Below are positions 11,690 through 22,575 of a stretch of 64,000 nucleotides of DNA, one piece after another. The position numbers and the translations under genes were made by a program. This stretch comes from Escallonia rubra (Eukaryota; Streptophyta; Magnoliopsida; Escalloniales; Escalloniaceae), in NCBI GenBank assembly GCA_033065855.1, contig JAVXUO010001968.1, forward strand, positions 1 through 64,000. The letters run 5' to 3'. The notes under the pieces were generated by a model. That model saw only the letters and a program-made list of their open reading frames with translations. It made no database searches and was not told where the DNA came from. The stretch's first letter is position 1, and each line of letters opens with the position of its first letter.

Positions 11690-13595
11690 AAAGAAAGTGA
11701 AAGAGACTAAAATATCCAATTTTTGACCTTTTTTTTTTATTTGTAGTGTTTTTGCTAATTATTATTGCCTAAGTTAAAGGCAAATTCAATTATCAGTTAA
11801 ATAATATGAAAGTCGGATTTATCCATGGAAAGCAAAACCATTATTAACTAATGGTCATTTAAAAAAAAACAAATTGCTAAAATTATTACATAAGGTGTTA
11901 TGCTTATTAAGGTCTTTCCTAATCTAATCTATACCAAGCATTTCCTAATCTAATCTATACCAAGCATCAAGTCATAGATGACATAAAAAGTACATTCACG
12001 TATTAATTGTAATTACTTTTATGAGTGTGAATGTTTTAGCTGATCGCAAGGAAGTGAAAGAGACTAAAAATGTCCAATTTTTTACCTTTTCTTTTTGATT
12101 GATGATTGATGTGTATTAGTAAAATAGCAATGCCAACATAAAAGGCAGATTCAATTATGAGTAAAAAATACGAAAGTCGAATATATATATGAAAGCCGAA
12201 ACTGAGAAAAAGTGACCAGGTGCCTACGTGGACGTTCTCTTATTTTACCACGTGCCTTTAATTCATTGTTATATAAAATCAACTTTAATTACTTACACTT
12301 ATCACTTTCTATTTTTAAATTCGGTTTTCTATCACCAATCAATGAAAATTTTCTTTGCCAATTTAAATTTGAATTTTAAAATTAATATGCAATTATAGCA
12401 CCTTAATCAAGTTTCTATAATTATCATTTCTCATTAATATCTGATTTTTGCAACTATTCCGAAAATATTTGTACAAAATCAAATTCTTAAGTAAAATGTA
12501 ATAATGTCCCTCACACATATTGTCTTCTTTACCGTTGTTTGAGTCATCTACATTTAAATTAACAATACTTGAAGATCAAATTCAACACCAACTTCATCTT
12601 GTAAAGCTTTTTTTTAATCTCTTTAATTTTGTCTTCCAGAAATGAAGACTTTTTTCAAATATCAAATCATTCGTTATTACATCTATCGTTTTTCTGTTTA
12701 GAATTTAGAATTTTGTCCATTATCGTACATTTATCACTTTTCTCTTTAAGTTTTGAATGTTGTCCATTATCAACCCATTACATCTATCACTTTTCTGTTT
12801 AAAATTTTGAAATCTGTCCATTATCTTACATTTATCACTTTTCTCTTTAAATTTTTGAATGTGCCCATTATCCCCTCCCCATTCCGCAAAAGTTATCTCT
12901 CTTACGTTTTTCATTTGCAATTTTGATATTATACGTTTTCATCCATTTGAAAATAAATCCCTATTTCTCTAACTTATATGTTTCCCTCTTCTTCTCCTTG
13001 ATTTTAGGGTGTTCTTTTTTCTACTATTTATCCTCTACAATGCTCTAAAGAAAAACCCCTAGACCTCTCTATTATCCTCATGTCTCATCTTCTTTTCATT
13101 CCTTTGTTGATAATAGAACCTAAAAATAAAGAAAATATATTTTATGAGTGTCATTATAAAGTGCGAAACATACTCATTTACTTGAAAACCCCTCAAATTT
13201 CTTTTATAACCACACGGGTTTTCCTATCAAGGAACATATATTTTCATGCACTAGCGACGAATATATTAACATTTTAACATCAATACAAAGTGTGGAGATG
13301 TAAACTTTATCTTATATTAGTATGATTTTTTTAATCTAATATGACTTAACTTAACGTGTATTATGATGGTTGTTTTACAAACCTCATGTGTGCAACGCAC
13401 GGGGTCAAAACTAGTTTATCTATAGAAAGCAAAAACCATTATTAATTAATGCTCATTTAAAAAAAGAAAATTGCTGAAATTATTATATAAGATGTTATAC
13501 TCATCGAGGTCTTTCATACCCTAAGCATCAAGTTATAGATTGATGACATGAAAAGTACATTCATGTATTAATTGCAACTTTTATGAGTGTGAAAA
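11690..13595. repeat. Tandem pair of about 355-bp repeats, second unit split by a Helitron
   Basis: Unit 1 is about 11690-12044. Unit 2 begins near 12045 and resumes at 13415-13595 after an insertion. Shared landmarks are GTGAAAGAGACTAAAA, GAAAGTCG, GAAAGCAAAA and AAGCATCAAGT. Inside unit 1 a 31-bp stretch ending in TATACCAAGCAT is itself doubled near 11920-11970. Confidence 0.7.
12196..13414 (+). mobile_element. Non-autonomous Helitron
   Basis: The 3' end has a GTGC-AAC-GCAC hairpin at 13390-13400, ten bases of spacer and CTAG at 13411-13414 followed by T. The 5' side begins near ATATATATATGAAAGCC and soon reads AAACTGAGAAAAAGTGA, similar to the starts of plant Helitrons, although a clean TC dinucleotide is not obvious. 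The uninterrupted unit 1 (GGATTTATCC near 11816-11826) is the empty site. The inside has no helicase or Rep coding; it includes four degenerate repeats of TACATYTATCRYTTTTCT near 12675-12850. Confidence 0.65.
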
Positions 13596-13845
13596 AAGTA
13601 GAGTTATTAAAATAATCTAGATTTTAGTTATATTAATTGCATTTGAATGGCAATTGAGTGATTCATAGATATACGAAGGGTATTCTTGTCCAAAAAAAAA
13701 TTTACACACATCCACACTTTTATAAGTAGTATAGATATTGATATAGAATATACATAATGAGTTGTTGGTAGAGATAGTTCCTAAAGCTTAAGGCCTATTT
13801 TTCATCGGTTAGTTTATATTTTATCTGAATTTTTTTTATTTATGT
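13596..13845. other. Short gene-free stretch
   Basis: AT-rich; nothing recognised. Confidence 0.4.
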
Positions 13846-14420
13846 TAATGAACTGCAACAAAAACGCTTACACATTAAGAAAATACCCTACTCGATTGGC
13901 TATCAAATTGTGCATAGCGCACCTCTGTGTTTTTACGTGACAGAAACAGTCGAAATCCTTCAAAATCTTCTTCAAGTTTAAATTGGTCACAACGTAATAC
14001 CTTGATTTAAAACTTTTCTTCACGAAATAAATAAGAATTAAAAACGAGTGCTGCTGATAAAGATGACTTCTAATGGACCACTGCTCTACTGTTTCCATGA
14101 AGAAAGTGCTTTCTGGTGGTCCAGCTTTTTTTCTCTAGTACATCTAAACACAACAATTCAAGCTTTCTATCCAAAATCAATGGCTTGCAAATTTTGTTGA
14201 ACATGACAGCATGCGTCCATGCTGGTCCACTTTTGCAGAACAATTTCAAAACATAGCCATCTCGTCTCTGAACTATATATTGGCATGTTATATATCAGCC
14301 TTCTTGCCTTCAATTCTCATTGGTTTGAAGCAAAGGAGGACGTGACCATAATGGTGTTCCGTTGTTGTTTCTCCTCTCAATGCTTAGATATGCAGTGACG
14401 ACAACAAAAGACTCCGTAGT
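13846..14420. repeat. Duplicated UGT upstream flank (partner 55923-56530)
   Basis: Matches 55923-56530 from AATGAACTGCAAC through CTTAGATATGCAGTGA. In the partner it sits between the gene 5 relic and gene 6, so it was probably spacer or promoter-distal DNA of an ancestral UGT unit. Here it lies before the truncated CACTA element and gene 2. The open frames inside differ between copies, so I do not call a gene. Confidence 0.7.
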
Positions 14421-15779
14421 CTTTGTCTTTAATCAGCAACAGCATAAAGGCGGGTAGAATGACAGGGAAACTTATCTACGGCGGCCTAAGATAATGCTTG
14501 CAATTATTAAAAAGTACATAACGTAGGGACATAAATTGAGGACGACACCGTGTCAGAGTACACTACAAGAAAATAGGCTTTTAGCGACGGATTTTTACCG
14601 ACGAAAAAGATTTTGTTGGTAAAAACCGTCGGTAAAAATTTTGACGGAAGTAACCGCCGGTAAAACTTTTGTCGTTAAATAGTATTACCGATGAAACGTT
14701 CCGTCTGCAAAAAAAATTATCGACATATTTTTTGCGGCGGTTTTTAGCAACGGAATTCCCGTCGCTAATTAGTTTTTTGGGAGAGTTTTAAAATAAAAAT
14801 TAAGCGACGGAAGTTTGCCATGGCTAAAAATTCCGTCGGTAAAGCACGTCATTCACCGACGGACTTATAGCGACGTAGTAATTCCGTCGCTAAAGTCCTC
14901 GATTAAAACGCCGAGATCTGATTCTTCCTCCCTCTCCGTTTCTCTCTCTGAAAATCACACCGCTGCACCGCCGTTCTCAGCTCCGCACTCCACTTACACG
15001 GTGACCCACCTCTGCACTCCCCCTAGACGGTGACCTCCGGCGATCCCCCTCCACTGTCGCCGCGTGAAAACCCTAGCTTTCACCGCCGCGTGCCACCAAG
15101 GCTGCCGCCCTTCACTGCCGCCGTCTATTACAAGGTAAGTCCACTAAATCAGTTCGCTTCATTCCTTTCTACGAAGCTTCGCTTCTTGATCAGAAGAGTC
15201 ATGGTCATGAGCATTTCAAATGTAAACGATTTTGGATGTAATCTAGTAGGTCAATGTTTGGGTTTTTTGTCAATAACTTGTACCCTTTCACATTACCATT
15301 CCATCTGCATTATAAAATCAACTTCTTGTTGAAGTAAACAAACACATTTTTCATTCCACTTCAAGATTGTCCATAACTTAACTCGGTATCGCGATATCAC
15401 GAAATCGAGGCAAATTTTGACAGAAGTTGCTGGATTGATTTGAGGGGAGAGACTTCAAGATTGTACTGATCATGGGAGGTACAATTTCAAGAGTAAAAAG
15501 TAGGCTAGAATCTTCAGAGAACGGTTCATCTTGGTTGAGTCACCATGGATACCCACAATCTCCGGGCTCTCAACAAGCCCCGTACTACACCCCCAGCACC
15601 AGCATGTGCCTGCCCCTTTTAATTATGTGATAGCCAAGATACGAATGCTTTATATAGATTTCAATTAATGGCATGAAATGCCAGTTCAACACAATTCACT
15701 AATGATCGTAGTCCAATTCACTAATTGGAACTTGTCCTAATTTGCCCTAATTGGCTCCATTGGTTAATGATGTAGCTAA

Positions 15780-16330
15780 GCCAATTTAATTGTGTCACCT
15801 ATTGAATGCCCTAATCGAATCGAACCCTAAATTAAACTAATTGAACCCCTAATTGAATCCTAAATTGAATGCCCTAATTCAATCGAACCATAAATTGAAC
15901 CCTAAATTGAATGCCCCAATTCAACCGAACGCTAAATTGGACTAATAAAACCACCTAACTAAACCTAAATTAAATGCCCTAATCGAATATAACTCTAAAT
16001 TAAACTTATTGAACTCCCTAATTGAACCCTAAATTGAATGCCCTAATCCAACTGAACCATAAATTGAACTTATTGAACCCCCTAATTGAACCCTAAATTG
16101 AATGCCTCAATTCAACCGAACACTAAATTGGACTAATAGAACCTCCTAATTGAACCCTAAATTGAAGTGATTGAACCCTAATTAAACCCTAAATTGAATG
16201 CTTTAATCGAATCGAACCGTAAATTAAACTAATTGAAGCCCTAATTGAATCCTTAATTGAATGCCCTAATCCAATCGAACCCTAAATTGAACTAATTGAA
16301 CCCCCTAATTGAACCCTTAATTGAATGTCT
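15780..16330. repeat. Minisatellite, about 64-bp period, rich in CCCTAA
   Basis: Degenerate units contain ATTGAACCCTAAATTG and GAATGCCCTAAT; clear unit starts fall at about 16021, 16085 and 16149. CCCTAAA, the plant telomere motif, recurs many times, but the units are longer than 7 bp and include other sequence. A GTGTCGGACAC-type repeat follows at 16325-16450. Confidence 0.8.
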
Positions 16331-16799
16331 GTAGGTGTCGGACACATGTCGGTAGGCGTCGGACATGTGTCTGTAGGTGTCGTACTCGTCGGACACGTGT
16401 TCGGAGGTGTCAGACACGTATCGGACACCATATCGACACCCTATATGAGGTGTCGGAATTGAGATTGTTGACTGTGCATTGAATTTAGGTTAATTAGGTT
16501 AACGCAACATTTTTAGCATGCACCCCCTGGAATCTCATCATGGCTCCAGCACTGGCTATAATTAGCCCTAATTAGTCCTGATTAACCATATTTTAACCCA
16601 ACTAACCCTAATTAGCTCTAACGAGCCTAATTTGTTTTAATTAACCCTAACAACCCAATGAAAATCAAATTAGCTGTAATTACCCCAAATTAAACCCTAA
16701 TTAGCCATAATTACTCATATCTTAGCAACCTGTGATTAGATTAAATAAACCCTAAAACCTAACTAAACTCTGATTAGCGACAAATGAACCTAATTACGT

Positions 16800-17330
16800 G
16801 CATATTGATTATACTTAGCCTAATTAGTCGTAATTAAACCTAACATAATTCAATTAGCCCTAATTAGGACTAATCAACACTACTCATCACAATTAAACCC
16901 TAATTAGCTCTAAATAACCCTAATTACTCATAATCAACCCTAATTAGGTATAATTATCTGAAACAACTCCTCATTAATAATAATTAGACCTAACATAACC
17001 CAATTAAGCCTAATTAGCCATAATTAGTATTAATCAACACTACTCGGCACAATTAAACCCTAATTAGGACTAAATAACCCTAATTAGTCCTAATCAACCC
17101 TAATTAGCTATAATTATCCAAAACAGCTCCTCATTAATAATAATTAGCCCTACATAACTCAATTAAGCCTGATTAGCCCTAATTAGGACTAATCAACAAT
17201 ACTCGGCACAACTACACCCTAACTAGGACTAAATAACCCTAATTACTCCTAATCAACCCTAATTAGCTATAATTAGTCCAAGGTACTCCTCATTAATATT
17301 AATTAGCCCTAACATAGCCCAAGGTACTCC
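16800..17330. repeat. Minisatellite, about 160-bp period
   Basis: The landmark CTCCTCATTAAT recurs at 16967, 17127 and 17286, with CCTAATTAGGACTAA and CACTACTC in between. It is part of the CACTA interior. Confidence 0.8.
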
Positions 17331-17336
17331 TCAACA

Positions 17337-17554
17337 ACGAGGAGGACGAACTTCCTCTTCCAACAACACTTCATGTAGGAGAAGAAGTTGTAGATTATGA
17401 CACGGAAGACGTGGAAAGTGTTGGAGATGATGTGACTGAGTGTACTGATGAAGATGCTGAATTAGAAGATGAAGAGGACGACGAGTCCCACGAAGAAGAG
17501 GACGACGAGTCTAGTGATGAAGATGATGACGATTCCCAAACTGAAAATGATTGA
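17337..17554 (+). pseudogene. Acidic C-terminal coding remnant of a CACTA-encoded protein
   Basis: An open frame of about 70 codons reads NEEDELPLPT, then long Asp/Glu runs (EDEEDDESHEEEDDESSDED), and stops at 17552. Upstream the frame runs into the minisatellite, so only the tail remains. Acidic tails are common at the end of CACTA transposases; identity as such is inferred from position inside the element. Confidence 0.5.
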
Positions 17555-17817
17555 CTTGTAATGTTGTAACATGTTCTAAAAAATGTAGTAACATTTTAGA
17601 ACTTTGTTCATATTTATGTGTTTTTGCAGCTTCGTTTATATATATAGTGTCGATGATGATTTTTACGAAATTATTATTTTTAATGTGTTAATGTCTTTGC
17701 AATTTATCTATACGAAGTCAGATATGGATAGGATACGGGCTATTCGTGGCTGGGGTGGACGCTGAGCTGCTTCCTCTCCGGTGGGTCCCACCTCGTCATC
17801 GCCCACTGATGACGAGG

Positions 17818-19266
17818 CACAGAGTGCTCGCCACCACAAACTCCATGCAAGCACCAGACAACTCGATCGACATCGAGTACATTCCAGATGGCTCTGACCA
17901 AACAGATCAGAAGAAGGATGCCGGGTTAGAACGGTTCAAATCAGTGGCTTCTCGGGTCTTACCGGATCTCATTGAGAAGCTAAACGGGTATGGATCATGC
18001 CCCTGTCAAGCTCGTTGTCTATGACTCGATACTGCCATGGGCTTTGGACATAGCCCACGAGTTAGGTCTGTGTGGAGCTTCGTTTTTCACTCAGTCTTGT
18101 GCTGTTTCTGCCATATATTACCATATGAGTCATGGGTCCTTGGAGATTGGTTCATTGGAAGGGGAAAACGTGGTGTTGCCATCAATGCCGTTGATGGGTG
18201 TCAAGGATTTGCCTTCTTTTATATCTGATATGAATGCGTATCCAGCTTTGTTGAGGCTTGTTCTTGACCGGTTCTCTAATTTTGAGAAGGCGGATTGGCT
18301 GTTGTTCAATTCTTTTGACAAGCTGGAATGTGAGGTATGTTTTGTACAGTAATGTCAATGAGGTAGGTTCCCTTACATGCCTCTATTAAACAACAAACAT
18401 TCAGCAATTGTAAATACGGAGCGTGAACTTAGACGTAATTGTAAATTTATCTGGGAGATGATCCGCACTAAACTGAAAAAAAAAAAAAACAGGTATGGAA
18501 GTTATAATTGTAAATTTGCTGATCGTGTTATTACTGCCTGTAGGTCGTGAACTGGATGGCAAGCCAATGGCCGATCAAGACCATAGGACCAACCATTCCA
18601 TCAATGTACTTGGACAAGCGATTGGAAGATGACAAAGACTACGGCCTCAGTCTCTTCAAGCCTGGTGATGAAGATTTCATAAAGTGGCTAGACACCAAAG
18701 AAACTGGTTCAGTTGTTTACGTATCGTTCGGGAGCCTGGCCAACCTTGGAGAAGATCAAATGGAGGAACTAGCATGTGGACTAAAGCAGAGCAACCGGTA
18801 CTTCCTGTGGGTGGTCAGAGCTTCAGAAGAGAGTAAGCTCCCTACCAATTTCGCGACAGAGGCATCCGAGAAAGGTCTGGTTGTGAACTGGTGTCCTCAG
18901 CTCAAGGTTTTGGCTCACCCGGCAATGGGCTGTTTCATGACTCATTGCGGGTGGAACTCGACGCTGGAAGCGTTGAGTTTGGGCGTGCCGATGCTGGCAG
19001 TGCCGCAGTGGACGGATCAACCTACTAATGCCAAGTATGTTGTGGATATATGGGAAGCCGGGGTTCGAGTTAAGGTAGACGAGAAGGGGATGATTAGAAG
19101 GGAAGAAATTGAGATGTGCATAAGAGAAGTCATGGAAGGGGAGAGAGGAAATGAGCTTAAACGGAATGCTGTCAGGTGGAAAGAATTCGCCAAAGAGGCA
19201 GCAGATGAAGGTGGTAGCTCTGATAAGCAAATCGATGAGTTCATTTCAGAACTTGTGTGTAGATGA
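17818..19266 (+). pseudogene. UGT74-like glycosyltransferase, gene 2 (type B; 5' truncated, frameshifted)
   Basis: Exon 1 homology begins near 17818 (VLATTNSMQAPDNSIDIEY) and ends GAG|GTATGT at 18334. Exon 2 is 18544-19266 after TGTAG, and the intron is only 209 bp. The N-terminal 35-40 residues, including the catalytic-His motif, are missing because CACTA-derived sequence abuts the exon. A run of four C at 18000-18003, against three in gene 1, adds one base and moves the frame in CPVKLVVYD. After that the frame is clean: LDIAHELG, a QSCAVSAIYYH stretch, then exon 2 with the complete PSPG box (WCPQ to WTDQ) and a normal C-terminus. This copy best shows what type-B exon 1 looked like. It cannot encode a full enzyme. 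Confidence 0.88.
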
Positions 19267-20288
19267 ATAGTTTGCTTTTCTTTTGAAACGTTTTACTGGT
19301 TTACATATTTTGTAAACCATTTCACAACAATAAAGCTCTGTAGGCTACGACTTCAAAAGTATTACAATAAAGCTCTATACTTACAAGAAAGCTCGACGAT
19401 CATATGCTAGTTTTTTTTTATTTTTATTTTATCATATGCTAGTTGATGAACAATATCTCTGCCCTATGACCTCCTATGTATCTAGTCACTAGCCAGAGTA
19501 GACTAGCAACTCATCTCTAGGTACAAGAGAAGCCGGTTAAAGCCGGTTAAACTTGCACTATGCTTAAACAGATGGTACAAGAGAAGCCGGTTAAAGCCAT
19601 CGATCAGTTCATCTCTTCCACCATTTTTTATGCATGTTTGCTTTTCTTTTCTAACGTTGTACAAGTAAAGGATTCCACCGTTTTGGCAACCATTTTGGTA
19701 ATTTTTGCAGAGGATCCGGTCAGAATTTGTAAGCTACCACTTTAGAAGTACTCCCCACCTTTTAGCTCTATACTTTCAAAAAAGCTCGATGATAATATGC
19801 TAGTCGATGAACAATGTCTCTGCCCAATTACCTCCGATTTATCTAGTCACCGTCATTTCATCTCTAGGTGGAACAATACCAGCAGGGAACAGATGCCTCA
19901 AGGAAACCAATCCTGATAAGTCGACATTCTGGGTATGAAACGAGACGACGAGAACACCACCCACCGCAAGTATCCTGGGTGTGTGTGCGCGTGTTGGGGT
20001 GCACCATGCTCAAACAGAAGGTACAAGAGAAGCCGGTTAAAGCCATCTCTGGACACAGTACGTGAATTCAGATCTATCAGCAATAGCATAATAATAACAG
20101 TATCCTCCTTTTATATATCACATGAAATTTCTATTGCCTTGGTATAGGTAAAACTACGATCGCTTCAAAATATGTGATGGTTCTAGCATATCAAAATTGC
20201 TCAGCAACCATTTTCCCAGACAAATGAATCACCTACAAGAAAGACACTAGGCCAGTAGCTAATATAAGGACATTATATAGGAATAGCA
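19267..20288. repeat. Gene 2 3' flank with imperfect direct repeats
   Basis: About 19380-19600 and 19785-20050 are imperfect direct repeats sharing AAGCTCGA, ATGCTAGT, GATGAACAAT and CTCTGCCC. The string GTACAAGAGAAGCCGGTTAA occurs near 19521, 19574 and 20021. Several overlapping short open frames arise from these repeats, and none looks like a gene. Confidence 0.6.
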
Positions 20289-20411
20289 CTATCCTCTATT
20301 CTCTTCATTCTCCTCGACCTCGCCTGTGCTGCCATCTTCAGTTCGACTACCCAGTTTCACAATATCTTCAACAAGGATCTTTCCATCTGCAGCAATCACT
20401 AAATTAGGACC
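20289..20411 (-). pseudogene. Unrecognised terminal-exon-like segment
   Basis: On the minus strand, CTTTTTAG acts as an acceptor and is followed by 40 sense codons and TAG: GPNLVIAADG, KILVEDIVKL, GSRTEDGSTG, EVEENEENRG. A decayed copy sits at 28911-29010, also downstream of a UGT exon 2. I do not recognise the protein; it looks like the last exon of an unrelated gene carried along with the UGT unit. No upstream exon was found. Confidence 0.4.
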
Positions 20412-21555
20412 CTAAAAAGGGAATAAAGGAAAGAGGAGAAATAACGAGGAAACTAGAAGCACATTAATAAATCTCCATGGTGCATTTAGTCAATATATAA
20501 ACCCCCCACACATGAAGATGAAAAAAATCAAGTAGAAAGAATGATTAGCTATTTTTAACTGGTAATATCCCTGATGCCAGGTGTATACTATTACTAGCTA
20601 GGTAAAAAGGAGATGCAGCGGAAGATATTGAAACCAATTATTTAGACAAAATTTAGCATAATTATGTTACACCCAGAAGTAAAAGAATAACTACATACAA
20701 GTCCCATTTATAAAGGTCACCACATGACAAGGTCTAGAATTAACTATGCAAGAAAAACGTATGCCACCATTCACTAAAGAAAGAGAAGAATGTCTGCTTG
20801 AAATGAGATCAGTTTCAAGTCAATGTTTTAGACCAGCAAAGTGGCAAACAGTCACGCATCACAAGAAGAAAAGGTTCTTGCACTTCGAGCTTAAACAAGG
20901 TTGAGCGCATCACAAGTCCATGCAATCCCAAGACAGCTCAATCAAGGTTGAGTGCATTTCCGACTTCTTCGAGGATAGCGATCATATGATCAATAACGTT
21001 GAGTCTTTTTTTGATCGCTTGCGAGTCGCGGTTTCACGTGGTTCGCCTGACCTTATTGAGAAGCAAAACAGCCTTGGATGCCCTGTCAAGATTGTGGTGT
21101 ATGACTCGACCATGCCATGGGTTTTAGACATAGCTGTTAGGATTAATGCTTAGTTGTTGTTTTGTTCTTTCATTTACTGCTGTTTATGTTGGTTAACTCT
21201 AGTTCATATTAAGTTAAGTTATGTAACTCTAGTTAAGTTTAGGTGGAAACTAGTTAGCCACTTATCAATCATCACATGGATGTATTTTGCATATAAATAT
21301 GGTGTAAGTTTGCAAGAGAAGTAGAGTGAATACACCAGATTTTTGTAAAAACCCAGCTCTCTGTTTCATCTCTCTGTTTCTACTCAATTTCGTAGGTCTA
21401 CAGTGAACCCCCTAAAACCACTTCTTCTTGCTGTCAAAACACCCCCCACATGCTGAAAATCAGCCACCAACAAATGGTACCAGAGCTGTGCTGATTAAGA
21501 AGGTCTGGGATTGGAAGAAAATACAGCAAAGGAGTGAAATCTCATCCAAGATATC

Positions 21556-22575
21556 ATGGCCAACATTGGTTCTTCAAACCAGCAAGTAAGTATTCTACCT
21601 TTTGATGGTGAAAACTATGATTTCTGGTTTGTAAAAATGAAGACAATCTTTAAATCACTTGGCCTTTGGGAATCAGTAGTAGAAGGATTTTCTGAACCTA
21701 ATACAACAGAGGGTATGACTGAAAATCAAAAAAAGAAACTAGATGAAAAGAGACAGAAAGATGCAAGTGCTCTTTCACTCATTCAAATGAATGTTACAGA
21801 TCCAATTTTTCCAAGAATCATGAGAGTTGAAAGTGCAAAAGAAGCATGGGAAACTCTAAGAAATGAGTTTCAAGGTGATGATAAGGTGAGAGCTATAAAA
21901 CTTCAATCTCTTAGAAAGGATTTAGAGAACATGAAAATGAAAGAGGATGAAAGTTTGAAGGATTATTCCAGCAGATTTCTTGAATTGATAAATCAAATGA
22001 AAACTCATGGTGAAGATATTAGTGATCGAAGAATTGTTGAGAAGACTTTGATTAGTTTGTCGGAGAAATTTGATCCTATTATAGCTGTAATTGAAGAAAC
22101 TAAAGACCTCTCAACCTTAAGTGTTCAAGAAGTGATGGCCTCTTTGAAATCCTATGAGCAAAGATTGGCAAGACATACTGAAAAAGCTGTAGAGAGTGCT
22201 TTCCAATCTAAGCTCAATGTTGGCAGCAAGAGCCAAGAAAGAAAATCACAGAACTTTGATCAACCTAAGGGAGAATCAAGTCGAGGTGGAAGATATGGAA
22301 GAGGAAGAGGTAGAAATAGAGGAAGAGGCAGAGGCAATTTTGGTAAAAGTTATAATTCTGAGAATAATTCCAAACCTTGTGGTGTTTGTAAAAAGATGAG
22401 TCATGATGAAAAAGATTGTTGGTTCAAGGGACAACCTCAATGTCATAGATGCAAGAAGTTTGGCCATGTGCAAAAAGATTGTAGAGTGAAATTGCATCAA
22501 CAAGCAAGCTTCACAGACGAGAAAGAGAGTGAAGCAAGCTTTCTATGCATGTCAAAGTGCAACAGAGAAAAATGA
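21556..22575 (+). CDS. gag: Copia gag protein
   Basis: 339 residues starting at the first ATG after the leader. The N-terminal gag domain of the UBN2 type reads FDGENYDFWFVKMKT with a later EAWETLRNEFQG. A basic Gly-Arg-rich stretch at about residues 235-265 is followed by two CCHC zinc knuckles, CGVCKKMSHDEKDC and CHRCKKFGHVQKDC. The frame closes at 22575 and overlaps the pol frame by 47 bases, whereas copia elements usually have one continuous gag-pol frame, so a one-base frameshift probably lies near 22530-22575. The role is virus-like particle assembly and RNA packaging. Confidence 0.9.
   Translation: MANIGSSNQQVSILPFDGENYDFWFVKMKTIFKSLGLWESVVEGFSEPNTTEGMTENQKKKLDEKRQKDASALSLIQMNVTDPIFPRIMRVESAKEAWETLRNEFQGDDKVRAIKLQSLRKDLENMKMKEDESLKDYSSRFLELINQMKTHGEDISDRRIVEKTLISLSEKFDPIIAVIEETKDLSTLSVQEVMASLKSYEQRLARHTEKAVESAFQSKLNVGSKSQERKSQNFDQPKGESSRGGRYGRGRGRNRGRGRGNFGKSYNSENNSKPCGVCKKMSHDEKDCWFKGQPQCHRCKKFGHVQKDCRVKLHQQASFTDEKESEASFLCMSKCNREK

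Larger units (their letters stand above)
14561..17740. mobile_element. CACTA (En/Spm) transposon, right end missing
   Basis: The left end is CACTACAAGAAAATAGGC at 14561, the standard CACTA terminus. About 320 bp of subterminal repeats follow, built from GCGACGG and CCGACGG/CCGTCGG in both orientations. Next come a CT-rich, GC-rich stretch (14900-15140), two minisatellite arrays (15780-16330 and 16800-17330), and a very acidic open reading tail ending in TGA at 17552-17554 that resembles the C-terminal tail of CACTA transposases. No matching right terminus (TCTTGTAGTG) occurs before UGT gene 2, so the right end and the 5' part of the UGT exon appear to have been deleted together. The exact right boundary near 17740-17815 is uncertain. 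Confidence 0.75.

Noticed and set aside
15780..16330. Interstitial telomere
   Set aside because: CCCTAAA motifs are embedded in 64-bp units with other sequence and lie inside a CACTA element, not as pure 7-bp repeats.
18037..18228. Alternative-frame reading over gene 2 exon 1
   Set aside because: A shadow of the UGT frame; the family match is in the other frame.
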